Positions 1-11,452 of a stretch of DNA of 64,000 nucleotides are shown in pieces. Source of the DNA: Adiantum capillus-veneris (Eukaryota > Streptophyta > Polypodiopsida > Polypodiales > Pteridaceae). The translations under genes and the position numbers were made by a program. The notes beneath the pieces were generated by a model. It was not told where the DNA came from, did not search any database, and saw only the letters and a program-made list of their open reading frames with translations. The DNA lies in NCBI GenBank assembly GCA_014529385.2, contig CM043966.1, positions 110,682,048 through 110,746,047 on the forward strand, read 5' to 3'. Numbering within the stretch: position 1 is the stretch's first letter; each line of letters starts with the position of its first letter.

Positions 1-2250
1 AATTTTTTAGGTTTTGGTGGACAACGAGAAAAAAGAGAGAGTAAGAACGAGGAAGGAGGAGCCTGAGGCCAAGTGATTGTGAACGTGGAAGGGGGGGGAA
101 GAAGAACACAGAGCAAGCTGTAGCTCTTGAAGCTCAAGGGCAATATCTCTCATTCTCGCTCTCTCTCTCTCTCAAGGATGGGCTCTCTCCCTTAGCATTG
201 GGGAAGCTTGATCTCTCAAAAGTGAGGACTTTAAGGCAGCCTCTCTCTCGAACTTGGCTAATGGGAGAACGAGAAGAGGGGAGAAGCTCGAAGGCAAGAA
301 GAGGTGAGGGTAAGCAAGAGAGGGTTCTCTCTCTCTCTCCCTCTCTCTCTGGACTGTGGAGAGCAAGCTCGAGGCTTGAATCCGGTGAAGCACTTGGTAA
401 GGGAAAGGATGCTTGGCAAAAGCAGGTAAGGAAGATCTCGGCAAGGGAAAAGATGCTTGGCAAGAGTAGATAAGTAGATTTCGGCAAGGGAAAGTTAAGG
501 CAAAGTTAAGGTCACCATATAGCTCCAATATGAAGAAAAAAATCTCTATGAGAAATATGAAAGTTTTATGTATGTACTTTGTATACTCCTATATTTGATA
601 AGGAAATAGTTTGAAATTTGCAAGAAGGTATGAATTTCCCTTGAAACTTGTTTTGCATGTATCTTGGTCTCTTGTGGGTATTTTAGCCAATCTAAGATGG
701 ACTCAAGTATGTATACAAGACTATCAAGTTATGTACTACAATTGAGAAGCAAAGTTTAGTATCGTTTCTAATTTATAGACTTGATATAATTCTCTCCTAC
801 GTCAAGATAAGTAGTTTTGAAGATTTTGGTTCAATTTGGATCAATGTAGATTGACCTAATAGCCAGTTTCTAGATTTATCTACTATTTTGATTTGATTTT
901 TGAAGGTGATCAAAAGTTCCAAATTTGTTCAAACTTTAGAAATGGTATGTATTTTGGCATGTTTACACAGGTTTCACCAAGACTTTACAAAAAATCCTAG
1001 ATTCGGCCCCAATGTTAGCATTACCATACTATAATTTGGCTCATATTTGTTCCAAACTCTGCTACCATCATTACAAGAATGCTAATACTTCGGTTCTTAT
1101 ACAAATCCTTTGCCATAGCAGTTTTGGATCCATCTCTTGGCTACATACTAGCATTGTTTACTAGAGCCTTCTCCCTTGCACATATGATAGATGTTTTACG
1201 CCCCAAAATTCTCTATAAATTCAGCACCCTTGTGCTTATTTACATAGTAGAGCGCCCAATAGAAGACAAATAGTGCATGAAGGAACCATTTCCAGAGGAT
1301 TTGTTTGAACCCTTTGGATGGGATCAAATACTGGCAACTCTTGATGTCTGCATAAACGAGGTGACTGGCTTGATTTCACACACACACACACACACATGTA
1401 TACACACAGAAACGCACACACGAACGCACACACGACAATCTCATCTCCGAATTCCCTATAAATCCGATGGAGGGCATCCATGCTGAGGGGAGAAGGAGAG
1501 AAGTTGTAGAGTTTCTCCATGTATGTGCTTTGTATGTAACCAAAATGATTATTTGGAAGAGCAAGCACCGCTACAAAATACCTTGGGGACAATTTATCCA
1601 TCTAGTAGAGAGTGAAGTGGGATATAACTAGTATGCATGCACACACATGTTGTAGAGGAATACGAGGGCAAAGGGTCTTACTTCAACTAAGCCAGGATAG
1701 GAGGGATATGCAAGTCTTTTGGCTCATGTGGTTCTTGAATCTGACAAAATTGATGACATGTGTGCTTTAAGACTCACGTGCTAGTTGTGTCAATTAGTCA
1801 TGAACAAGTCATGGGGCTCTCTTGTTGCCATCCTTGTTTGTAGCTTTGGCACGTTCCAAGATCCCTCACGCTAGGAACATGATGATATTGTGCTACAGAT
1901 AATCATTGCATTGCCATGCCGTAGACAATGCTGACAAAAAGCAGTAGAAGATAAGAAATGCTTAAGAATAGAGTGTCTTAGCTAATTATAGTCCAGTGGT
2001 TTGAAGATTCAAGGGTTTAACCGATTTTGGAGAGAGAGGAAAAAGGAAATCTTTTGAATGAAATTTGAGAAAATAGTTTCTTTGGAAAAGGACATGAACA
2101 ATAAAACAAAATCATTTTTTACAAGCTCGTTTCTTATGTGTGTGTATAGCCCCGAGGCGTCCACTAGGAAATATGCAAGATAACACGTGCGAACAAAATA
2201 AGAGCTTTATAATTAGGTACATTTACAAAAAAATGTACTAAAGGATTATG
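1..2250. other. Non-coding, CT/GA-rich start of window
   Basis: No supported gene. Bases 130-360 are rich in CTCTCT/GAGAGA tracts and give spurious open frames on both strands. The remainder is AT-rich with no conserved coding pattern. It ends where copia-type reverse transcriptase coding begins near 2262. Confidence 0.6.
1377..1437. repeat. Imperfect CA/CG-interrupted microsatellite
   Basis: A run of CACACA, first pure (1377-1396) and then interrupted by CATGTATA, GAAACG and GAACG. The short open frames over it, in His/Thr on plus and Cys/Val on minus, are artefacts of the repeat. Confidence 0.9.
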
Positions 2251-2261
2251 TAGTGAGGGAG

Positions 2262-3438
2262 ATTTATGGCATGAAGCAATTCAAGTTGAGCTTCAGGCAC
2301 TCGAAGAAGCCCATACTTGGGGATCTCGTTCCACCGTCAGAGCATCAAAATATAGTCACATGCAAGTGGCTCTTGAAGAAAAAGTACTTCCCCGATGGCA
2401 GAATCGAGTGTTACCAAGTCCAACTTGTCGCTCGCGGCTATACACAATGGTATGGTGTAGATTATTTTGACACATACTCCCCTGTTCTTGGCCTGGATTG
2501 CATTTAGACTTTTAGTCCCTATAGCTGCAAAGTATAATTTGCCTCTACATCACCTTCACATTAAAACTGATTTTTTGCACGGCTTACTCTATGAGCTTGT
2601 TTACATGACCCATCCACCACACTTTGCAAATCCCTATTACAACGATTATGTTTGCAAGCTAAATAAGCCCATATACGGCCTTAAACAATCAGCACGTGAA
2701 TGGTATACACGCATATTGAATTATCTCATCGCATGTAGTTGGGAGCGACTCACAATCAACTTCAACATCTTTATATGGCGTACCAGTGATGGCCTTGCCA
2801 TTCTGGGTTTATTTGTGGATGGTATCCCACTCATTGACACCACCAAAATCATGGTATTGTGCGCCATCGACTGTCTCCAACAAGAATTCCATGTCAGCGA
2901 GACAAGGGATCCATGACGTATTTTCTGGGCATTCAAGTACTTCGTGACCCCTATGGAAAGTGGATCAGACTCACCCAGGTAAAATACATCAAAGAGCTTC
3001 TCACGTATTATGGCATGAGTACATGTTCTCCTGAATTTAGCCCCCTTCCTTTCAAACATAACTTAGCACCTAAAGTTCATGCATACACTCCCACTGATGA
3101 GCTCTATTGGCCCTCTCTTCATTATCCCAAGTTTTGTGGTCAACTTCGTTACCTCATATCATGCACTCGTTTCGATCTCTGTTACATCGGCCATATTATA
3201 TCTAGATCTATGTCACAGCCATGCAAAGCACACAAGCAAGCCGCAAAACACACACTTCGCTACCTACCCACCACCAAACACTATGCTCTCGCCTATGCTT
3301 ATGATCCCACTGCACCCATCTCCCTGAGTGGCTATGTCAACACTAGTTGGACAGGGGATGATCCCCATTGCTTCTCCATAGGTGGATATGTATTCTCTCT
3401 TTCAGGTGCACCCACATCTTGCCAAACAAAGCGACAAT
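2262..3438 (+). pseudogene. Ty1/copia pol remnant: reverse transcriptase and RNase H
   Basis: Decayed copia polyprotein. The start reads WHEAIQVELQALEEAHTW in one frame (from about 2262). It then shifts near 2325 to the frame with CKWLLKKKYFPDGRIE and LVARGYTQ, the conserved start of the copia RT domain. The next frame (2467-2916) carries FLHGLLYELVYM and YVCKLNKPIYGLKQSA. The catalytic YVDD box has become FVDG. A further shift near 2860-2916 leads to YFLGIQVL and RYLISCTRFDL, then the RNase H start (SGYVNTSWTGDD, GGYVFSLSGAPTS). Homology stops abruptly at 3438, after TKRQS, where the CACTA-like terminus begins. At least three frameshifts, no gag, integrase or LTR seen: a dead fragment. Confidence 0.85.
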
Positions 3439-3700
3439 CACTACAAGAGGTTGTGTACACTTGTGACGTTGTTAGAGATGGAAATACATTGGGTTTTTAT
3501 ACTCCCTGGTTTTGCTAAGATCGTTGCTAGCAGCGTCGATACGGGAACGTCGCTATGAGCATCGCTATAACCGTTTCTATATGTGTCGCTATTGCCGTCG
3601 CTATATAGCGACACCTATAGCGACGTTTACATGCCACCTTTAGCGATGTTCATAGCAACGCTGCAGAGCCTTATATAGGGACACTTATAGCGACACCCGA
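3439..3700. repeat. Putative CACTA terminus with subterminal repeats
   Basis: CACTACAAGAGG at 3439 matches the usual CACTACAAGAAA-like ends of plant CACTA elements. From about 3533 to 3692 the motif ATAGCGACR (or its complement, including CGTCGCTAT and TGTCGCTAT) occurs about eight times in both orientations, with two copies meeting head to head at about 3600. Clusters of short subterminal motifs bound by the element's own TnpA-type protein are a family hallmark. Confidence 0.5.
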
Positions 3701-3819
3701 GAGAAAACAAATTTGGTGGTAGGGCATTGAATGCTCTGCCACCCATCAACCATATTGAATGTTTCAATAATAGAGTAAACCTAAATGAATCCAAGATAAG
3801 CCCAGATTCACCTTTGAAA

Positions 3820-5440
3820 GAAAGTGCAAGCTTAGATATAGACCCAAAGTAGTCACCCACACAACAATATAGCCATTAACTCCATCATCCATAGTATTGT
3901 TTGCATAATAAAGATACAAAACTGACAAAAATAAATTGATGAAAGTAAATCAATGACAATTGTACACATCATAGGCAAAATCACTTGATTGTCAAACTTT
4001 GCAAATGTAATAGTTACAACACCATTGTCATTATTGAAAAAATACACATGGTTTTCCATTAGTTACAAAAAGATGTATAAACGACATCTCATAATACATA
4101 TGCTATGACAAAAGGAAACTAATGCTATCTAGCTACGCCTAAACTGACGTTGTCTAATCAGACGTCTCATCGCCTCGAAGCGACGTATCAGTCGAATTCT
4201 GAAAAAAAAACAATAAGACAACTTTCTGTAAGTATAAACATATAATTTACAAAAGAATACAACAAATAGAAAAGAGTAAACCCTAATACTAACCATGCCA
4301 CCGCGAGAACTCGGAATGTCCATCAGGGTGTTTAAGCCCTTCTTGCTTGGGTACTCGGCATCGTACGGTGTGGAGTCACGTCCTGTCATCGACCACTATC
4401 AAAACATACAAAGAACCATTATGTTAGAATTTCAAAACCCCTAGACCCTAAACTATCAAACCTAAAGAGCAATGCAAAAACACTTACAAAATCGGCCTCA
4501 AATAATGCCCACCTGCCGCTCCCCAAGTGGTGCGAGCTCCCTACCTCTACTCGTGATTTGGATGCCTCCTATGTAGTGTCTAAACACCTCATAGAAACAA
4601 CCATGGATGAACGAGATCACCTTATTGCCTTCATCATCCAAGATGATGCCGCGTTGAAGTCGACGGAGTAAGGCAAGCCCTCTCACCGATGACGCGTGAA
4701 CCTGGGTGTCCCAGCAAGGGTCTCTAGCGGCGTGTCGATGGGGGTAGGGACGTCAGGTCTCTCCACTGGAGTCTGGGTCCCAAAGCGAGGAGTGTCGACT
4801 GGGGTGACTTCTGGAGGAGTAGGTAGTGGTGTGTAGCTGCTAGGAACGGCCGTCAACCACACAAAACCTGGCGTAGATGGCGATGTCGTGGCTCATGTGG
4901 GGGTAGGCAAAGAAGGGGAGGGTAAAGAGCTTCGTCGAACACGAGGCGGTGTCGAGGCATTGGCGGAGGCATCCCCACAACAACCGTCACCGCCACCACT
5001 AGAGCGTTAGTGCCTAGACGAGTGTGAAGATCGTCTCGTCGACATTGAAGCTTCGGAGCGCGCTGAATGCTCCGAAATAGAGGGAGATGCTAAAGAAGTA
5101 GTAACACTTGATGATGGTGCTCCAGAGCGATGACGATCCACGTACCACTGCCTCTGCTGAGATGACAAAGAAGAAAGAAACTCATCATCATCTATACCTG
5201 CATTAAAGACATGAACATTTAATCTTAATATTGATTGAATGGAGAAGAAAACATGGACAAGTAGAGAGAGAGAGAGAGAGAGAGAGGACTCCTAGAGGGG
5301 GAGAGATTCCTGTGTAGAGAGATTTTGTTGAAATTCTGTGAATTTGTAAAAGCAATGCGCTCTGAGTGAGATGGAGACTGAAGCTGCAATCGTGAAGGTC
5401 TGCTCATAGATGCTGCTTGTCCCACCGCTAGATCTAGTTG
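3820..5440 (-). pseudogene. Degenerate second CACTA gene, Ser/Pro/Thr-rich
   Basis: Read on the minus strand, a frame from about 5205 to 4990 is rich in Ser and Arg (begins GIDDDEFLSSLSSQQRQWY after a TGCAG acceptor-like site). The frame from about 4970 to 4690 is rich in Pro, Thr and Ser (YTPLPTPPEVTPVDTPRFG). Each contains at least one stop. A further frame (4686-4498) ends beside a GTAAGTG donor-like site. Position downstream of tnp2 and low-complexity composition suggest the TnpA/Ptta-like second gene of a CACTA element, but no domain is recognised, so the function is inferred from place alone. Bases 3700-4100 hold no clear coding. Confidence 0.4.
5261..5286. repeat. (GA)n microsatellite
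   Basis: Pure GA run within the CACTA element. Confidence 0.9.
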
Positions 5441-5587
5441 CTCGGGTGAAAGAGACGCTAAGAAGTACTACTAACTATCGTCTCTTTCACCTGATCAACT
5501 AGATCTAGCGGTGGGACGAGCATCATCTATGAGCAGACCTTCACGATTGGAGCTTGAGTCTCCATCGCACTCGGAGCGCAGTGCTTG
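5352..5587. repeat. Long foldback: ~106-bp inverted repeat with 21-bp loop
   Basis: Left arm 5352-5457 and right arm 5479-5587 are reverse complements at roughly 90% by eye, separated by a 21-base loop (5458-5478). Both arms share the stretch GACCTTCACGATTG / CCACCGCTAGATCTAG. The transcript of either strand would fold into a long near-perfect hairpin. The left arm overlaps a Ser-rich minus-strand frame of the CACTA second-gene region, so the structure looks like an inverted duplication of element sequence. Confidence 0.85.
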
Positions 5588-5789
5588 TTGTCCCTGCTTG
5601 TGAGAATATACCTAGAGCATACGTACCTGGATTGGACGCAAAGACCATTAAATACAATGACGCAATGACGCATATAGACAAGAATGGACAAAAAGCCATG
5701 TGAATATAATATGTATTATAAAACGAAGCAAAATTGTTCAAATACAATATTTATGGCTTCAAGAGGTTCCTCTCTCATCCTCGCAAAGC

Positions 5790-5984
5790 TCAGCATATAG
5801 GAAAGTGGATCAAACTCACCCAGGTAAAGTACATGAAAGAGCTTCTCACTTATTATGGCATGAGTAATGTTCTCCTAAATTTAGCTCCCTTCCTCTCAAC
5901 CATAACTTAGCACCTAAATTTCATGCATACACTCCCACTGATGAGCTCTATTGGCCCTCTCTTCATTATCCCAAGTTTGTGGGG
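5790..5984 (+). pseudogene. Captured copia RT fragment, copy of 2952-3140
   Basis: This stretch repeats the copia sequence at 2952-3140 almost base for base (GGAAAGTGGATCA, then TATTATGGCATGAGTA, then CACTCCCACTGATGAGCTC), same orientation, with small indels. It starts and stops abruptly inside CACTA sequence. The 13-base direct repeat CTCTCTCATCCTC flanks it at 5770-5782 and 5988-6000, as expected for filler DNA or template switching rather than transposition. Confidence 0.8.
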
Positions 5985-6259
5985 TCTCTCTCTCATCCTC
6001 TCATGCTGCTATGCATGACTTATACTACAACCAACAAAGATTATGACTGGCCGTGCAAACATCTACAAAGTCACTAGTCGTACATTGAAAACTTACCTTG
6101 GTTGCGCAACCCCAAGAGTACTCTCACTCCTCCTCTGTCACTTCTTCACCACACTGTTGTGTGCTTTTCAATTGGTTGTGCAACCATCTTAAGCTCATGA
6201 ATGTTGGTAGGCTCTCCAGACCTGTCGGATAGTGCATAGTGGTCATCTTCCCCGTCTCC

Positions 6260-8881
6260 ACTCATTTCGTGCTCTTTGTCGCTGTTTCTTTGCATCCTCA
6301 TATTGTGAAATCCACTTTTGCATCACTGGATTGTGAAGCATGCAAAATCGATGATTTTAGCCTCTAGATCTTCCATCATCTTCTTCTCAATACCGAGATT
6401 GCACATGAAAATCCCAGATATGTGCTCATCCCTCTATGGTTTGCCATAGCGTGTCCCGGGATTTATCAAATCCGTCTAGCCACTCTCTAATGTAAACTAG
6501 GGACTCTGATACCAGCCAACCTTCTGCCATGCTACCCTCCGGACGTGCCTTCTGACGCACATATCCCTTCATAATTTTCATGAAACATTCTAAAAATAAC
6601 ATCCATCTGGAATGTACTGTGCCAGCTATTTCCACCTCATCAACTATGTGAACAAGAAGATGCACCTAAATGGTTAGCATGGTAGTAGGAAAGTGTTTCT
6701 CAAACATGCACACAACCTCCACAGCGTTTATTTTGGTTGATGGTATGGAGTCTACATAGATCTCCTTTTGTGAGATCCATTGCACCAACTTTGCAAGTTC
6801 GTAGATCGTGTTACGGACGTCAAGAGACAAACATTCTTCAATGGCCACCAGTAAAATAAACTGCAAAACACGTGTAGCAATGATATTAAATTCTCCACAC
6901 GAATTTGTTACACAATTTTCACTATGATATATTCCACTTCAAACATACCTGACACATTTTATACCAGTCGTGTGACTTCAAACCGGTAAGCTTTCCTTCT
7001 CTAGTAAAACACGTTCGGAGCGAGTGCATTATGCCAGTGGGGGTCCGCACAGATTGAATGGTCTCTTTTAATTTGTGTTCTTGGGCTCCTGTGAAAATCC
7101 ATGGTGCTTTAGGGAGTTTTATCGATCTATCAGACGCTATCTACGGCCAATATTTCTCCATATGATCCACATTTCTAAGGTCAACCCTGGATCACAAAGT
7201 ATCTTTCTTGCCGATCAGATGGTTCCATAGCAGATTACCCACATTCTTCAATATGTGCATTGGATCAAGAAAGTGATTGATCACAAGTCGGGGCCATTAT
7301 GGAAATTCGTACCATAGAGAGAGTCTCTTCATTCCTGTGGGCAAATCGTCATCACACATCTCCTTCCGCTCTAACCATGCTTGTGCAGATATCCTCGGTG
7401 GCTCTCTTCCCAAAAAGACGTGTAACACATGATTCTCTGGAAGATACGCTTGATGACCTTCGTAGATTTTCTTCTTCAATGAGGGAGCCCGACGTGCATT
7501 CAGTTTAGGTCCACATGTGACACATGCTCTGTATCCACTTGTTTGAAGCCCTACATGTATACACATGATAATAGGTAAGCTTGAGAAAAACCAAGATTTA
7601 CAGTGTTTGAATTTGAGTGTAAATCACCTTAGCAGTCTATTAGTCCGGGATAGTCATGCATGGTCCACATTAGAATTCCTCTGATCAAAGAATTCCGTCG
7701 ACGTGTGTGTCGGCTCATATCCACCACTTCTATGTTAATCCACAATTGTTGTAGCTCTTCCAATAGTGGACGAAGATACACATCCATATTCTTCACTTTA
7801 TACCTCCCTAGCACAATCAATCTTAGCCATAGGTGTCCCTTCTTCGTAGTCAACCACGGGGGAATGCTGTAGTTGACGATGAAAACGGGCCATACACTAT
7901 AAGATGTTGATCTTTGACAAAATGGATTTATGCCATCCATATCTAGGCCTAGGTGCAAATTTCGAGCTTCCCTAGCAAAATCCAACCATGTTTCATCTAT
8001 ATGTTTCCAGGCTGCGCAATCTGCAAGAATCCGTAGCACACCATCCGAAGATTTATTCTCCTGATGCCATGATTCTAGGGCAGCCATGAACTTACATTCA
8101 AAGAAATGCTTGATGCGAGGAAGCTGAGGAAAATGTCGCAAAACCTTTGGTGGAATTTTTGTTCCGTGGAGATCTACTCGATATCTCTTGGAATCACATT
8201 TCGGACACTTCTCCATGTCTATGTATTCCCCTCTAAGAAGAATGCAGTCGTTAGGATAAGCGTGGATCGAATTGTAATCCATCCTCAAGTTTTGAAAGAT
8301 CTTCCTTACTTCCTCTCTAGAATCTGGCATCACATTATCAGCTGGCAGTATGTGCTCTTTGAGCAATCTACATAGCGAAAAAAATGCGGTACAGTTGTGT
8401 AAAAATCTATCAAATCATTATACATCTAGAATTTTTTATTAAAGTAAACACATTGTAGTAGATCACCTGAAAAGCACTCTGACGCTAGTGTCACTCCATC
8501 TAAACTTTGTCTGTATGTTGAGAAGAACCAGGAGCGCCTTTAATCTAGACACACTTGCTCCATCATACAATGGCGTATCGGCTTCACTTTTCATATCATC
8601 ATAGATAAGCCTTTCTGAATCCATGATCGTCTCGATCATTTCATCGATCTTGGGCTCAAACATTGCCTCGTTGGGAATGTGGTCTGCATGATCATCTCCT
8701 GAGCTATCAGAGGCTACATCTTGTGGCCTCACATATGCTACTTGGCCAAAACGCCTACGAACACGTCTATTGGGTTGCAAAGATTGCTACCTGTTGGCCA
8801 ACGTCAGAGTCCGACGAGTTATAATTGGCAACAACTCGATCTATAATAGATGGATCGAACTCACCAATCTTGAAAACGTTG
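6260..8881 (-). pseudogene. CACTA tnp2-family transposase (with DUF4218-like C-terminal part), interrupted
   Basis: Catalyses CACTA excision and insertion in family members. Minus-strand exons give, in order: EADTPLYDGASVSRL, then LLKEHILPADNVMPDS and IHAYPNDCILLRGEY, CPKCDSKRYRV, PPKVLRHFPQLPRI, LGLDMDGINPF, STSYSVWPVFIVNYSIPPW, DVYLRPLLEELQ (tnp2), a GYRACVTCGP segment, FLDPMHILKNVGNLL, LTGLKSHDWYKM and finally MKIMKGYVRQKARPEGSMAEG (DUF4218). Introns are visible: 8368-8466 joins in frame with CAG/GTGATC and TATGTAG ends; 7551-7627 and about 6860-6947 also have GT..AG ends. In-frame stops (near 7629, 7188 and 6666) show it is dead. The N-terminus is lost beyond the gypsy insertion at 8882. 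Homology fades near 6260. Confidence 0.85.
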
Positions 8882-9034
8882 TGCCAGGACACCGGCAAGG
8901 CTGGACTAGACAAGGGCAAGGTCGGGCTAGGCAGTGTGGAAAGGGAGTCCCACAAGGGCAAAGGGCCAGGGGCCATGCTATATAGTGGGTGGTTGGGAGG
9001 TGGACTCCTAGGTTCAAGTTCCCCTTGTCTAGCA
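8882..9034 (+). repeat. gypsy-1 5' LTR
   Basis: 153 bases from TGCCAGG to CTAGCA. The first 98 bases match 19111-19208 closely (CAAGGGCAAGG, GGCTAGGC, GGGCAAAGGGCCAGGGG). It is followed at once by the primer-binding site. Unusually short for a gypsy LTR. Confidence 0.8.
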
Positions 9035-9035
9035 T

Positions 9036-9048
9036 TGGTATCAAGAGC
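9036..9048 (+). other. gypsy-1 primer-binding site (initiator tRNA-Met)
   Basis: TGGTATCAAGAGC, one base from the plant initiator-Met PBS TGGTATCAGAGC (an extra A), one base after the LTR end. It fixes the element's plus orientation. Confidence 0.75.
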
Positions 9049-9823
9049 TTGGTTCCTTTTTCTGGGAAAGGCACAACTGTGGAGGAGAGGAGCCACACAA
9101 ACTTGCATGCTTTTTTGCATGTCGGGGTCAAGGGAGCGTGGAACACACCTCGAAAGCCGTGGGCAACTACCCTTGCAAGGAGAAGCCGTCGAGGTTGGAC
9201 CTGCACCAAACGGCACCCTTGTGGGCTCTACGGCATCGCGGCGGCATGTGGAACCTTTCACGTGCCTGCAGTAGGTGGAGAGGAGCATTGTACGAGGCGG
9301 GGGGAGATTGGCTCAACCCCTCGTGCTGTCTGCAAGCGGCCATAGCCAATGAGCTAGTCTCTCTACACACCTGATAGGCGCCCAACCCCTTGGGGGTTAG
9401 TGGCCAAAGCTTTTTTCTTCAAACACAAGGGAGGGTACCCACAGTGGGGTACCCCCCCCCCCCCCCCCCCCCTCCCTCTTGTGCGGCTTCGGAAAGGTTC
9501 GGCAAGGCTCGGAATATCAACACGGCCGGCACGTACTTTGACACACATATTTTCTATGTATTATAGGTAGAAATTGAGAAATTTAATCAAAGCATCTCGG
9601 TGGGAGTTCAAAGTGACATTATATTTCAAAATCAATTAACGGTTGCACGCATAATTGATTCAGCTACAAGGGATTAAGGAATTCGCTATACGGCGGACAT
9701 TTTGGATTGATTTCCACCTGGATACTATCGACTTTGACGGAATTAGCAAGGCTAATTAAACTTTGCACGTGCTCTCAATCTAAGGTATTTTTCTGACTAT
9801 TCCTTGCACCGCATTATGTCGCC
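9049..9823 (+). other. gypsy-1 leader region with C-run
   Basis: Untranslated leader between PBS and gag. Long overlapping open frames on both strands here are chance, GC-rich frames. A 21-base C homopolymer lies at 9452-9472, just after a GGGTACC. Confidence 0.6.
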
Positions 9824-10960
9824 ATGGATTCAGATATCAATATGAATTTTGATTTTGAGCAAAGTACGCCTGATCCTGCCCATGATGGCCCGCGGCCGGA
9901 TCCTCTCAAGGAGAGTACCCGCGACGCTACAATAGGTGATGACACTTATGAATTGCTGGGCATTCAAGAATTTCATGCACTTCAGACATGCATGTCAGTC
10001 ATGGATGAAAATTTTAAAGCTTTAAATGCAAACATCAGTAAACTATCCACATTAGTGATTCAATTAATGCAACAGTGGTCCAAGGGTCCTCGTGGCACAC
10101 ACATGCATGAGCACATTGCTACACAAGGGCAAGGCCCAACTGCTGATACTTTGCACACTGTCACTGCAAAAGAGGTGGATGATTTGTTGAAAAACACCAA
10201 ACCACCGATTTTTAAGGGAGAAGACCGAGACCCCAATAAGGATGCAGTGAATATTTTTCTCAGCAAGTGGGACAGACTTCAAGCCTTACGGCGTACTCCG
10301 AACGCAATCAGAGCTCTGCAAACGAGCTTAACTCTAGAAGGCAAGGCCTACAAATGGTGGATGTCTCTCAAGGAGAAGAATATTATACCACAGAGTTGGA
10401 CAGCTTTTGAAGCTATGTTTCGCAAAGAATTTTTTCCTACAAATGAGGCAGATCGGAATTGGACGGCTTGGGACACGTGTTCCATGTGCCAATGCCCACC
10501 ATTGCTTGAATATATATCTCACTATCGGGGTGTTATCCTCAAGTTGGAAGGCTTAGGTAGCTTTCAACAAGTACGGGGTTTTACACGTGGTCTGACACCT
10601 GAGCTTAAGAAGTACGCCAAGACCTAAGACCCTTAAACACTTGAGGAAGTCATAGTGAAAGCACATATTCATGATGATCCAGATGAAAAGAAAGCACATA
10701 ATATTTACGTGTCTGCGAATACACATGTTAATACACGCACTCAGTATGGTCACAATAAAAGGAAATTTATAGTAGCCAATTCAGCAACATCTAAAAAACC
10801 CAAGGTGTCCAGAGGTCCTCTCTCTTTTGAGGACTTTGATAAAGCTAAGAAAGAGAAATTATGTTTTTAATGTTTAGGAAGCGGTCATGGCAAAAAGGAT
10901 TGTCCCAAGGGGAAATCTGCTGCTCATGGAAAGGAGAAAGCAGTGCACATGGTGCAATTG
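9824..10960 (+). pseudogene. gypsy-1 gag (capsid and zinc knuckle)
   Basis: The 267-residue frame from ATG 9824 (MDSDINMNFDFEQ) contains the retrotransposon gag core: PPIFKGEDRDPN near residue 127, then ALQTSLTLEGKAYKWWMSL and FEAMFRKEFFP. It stops at 10627. The frame resumes downstream (KAHIHDDPDEKKAHNIYV) and reaches a CX2CX4HX4C knuckle near 10858 whose spacer holds a TAA stop (CF-stop-CLGSGHGKKDC). Two stops therefore separate capsid from nucleocapsid. The start is chosen because it opens the frame some 790 bases after the PBS, typical for gag. Confidence 0.8.
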
Positions 10961-11318
10961 TTGCCTCTTGAGTCTTCCTCACGATTCTCTATAGTGGAAG
11001 TAACACACGCTGAGGTGGTGCATGAGTCCTCTCTCACAGCTTCCATGTGGCAACAAACCTTTGGACCACAGTACGTATGCACGGATCTATGAAAGGGCAT
11101 AAGGTGCGCATCTTGGTAGATGACGGTGCTACTCAGAATTTTATCAATTAGGGATAGGTGAAAAAACTCAAATTGCCTCAAAATCCAAGTACCCACCGCT
11201 ACAAGGCAGCAATGATGAATGGACATGATACCAAAATCTGGGATACTCAAGTCTGAGCTGTTTCGTTGGAAGTACAAGGTTACACTACATGCTTGGATTT
11301 TCAGGTTATGAACATGGA

Positions 11319-11445
11319 TGTTGAGCTTATATGTAAAGAAACTCAATATATGGCACCCAGGTCCCCTCTATATATACATCATCTCATGTGTGTATTCTAC
11401 ACACTTTGGGGTTCTATTTCTGTGCTTTCTCTTTCTCTCTCAACA
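11319..11445 (+). repeat. Nested element left LTR
   Basis: 127 bases, TGTTGAG...CTCAACA. Shares TCCCCTCTATATATACATC and CATGTGTGTATTCTAC with the right LTR; the right copy has about 15 extra bases (CTTCTCTATATATGG). Confidence 0.85.
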
Positions 11446-11452
11446 TGGTATT

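Larger units (their letters stand above)
3439..8881 (-). mobile_element. CACTA (En/Spm-type) DNA transposon, partial, interrupted by gypsy-1
   Basis: Minus-strand CACTA element. Its putative 3' terminus CACTACAAGAGG (3439-3450) interrupts copia RNase H. Next inward come subterminal ATAGCGACR repeats, a Ser/Pro-rich second gene and then the tnp2 transposase gene, in the order usual for the family. The 5' part is cut off at 8881 by the gypsy LTR that starts at 8882, and the opposite terminus is not found in the window. The coding parts contain several stops, so the copy is non-functional in itself. The family call rests on the tnp2 gene; the terminus is inferred. Confidence 0.7.

Noticed and set aside
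1079-1273. 64-codon hydrophobic ORF
   Set aside because: Short, no conserved motif, AT-rich non-coding surroundings.
8767-9385. Several overlapping ORFs of 70-170 codons on both strands
   Set aside because: They cover the gypsy-1 LTR and leader, overlap each other in opposite frames and match no family; only the first ~115 bases (minus strand) are real CACTA coding.
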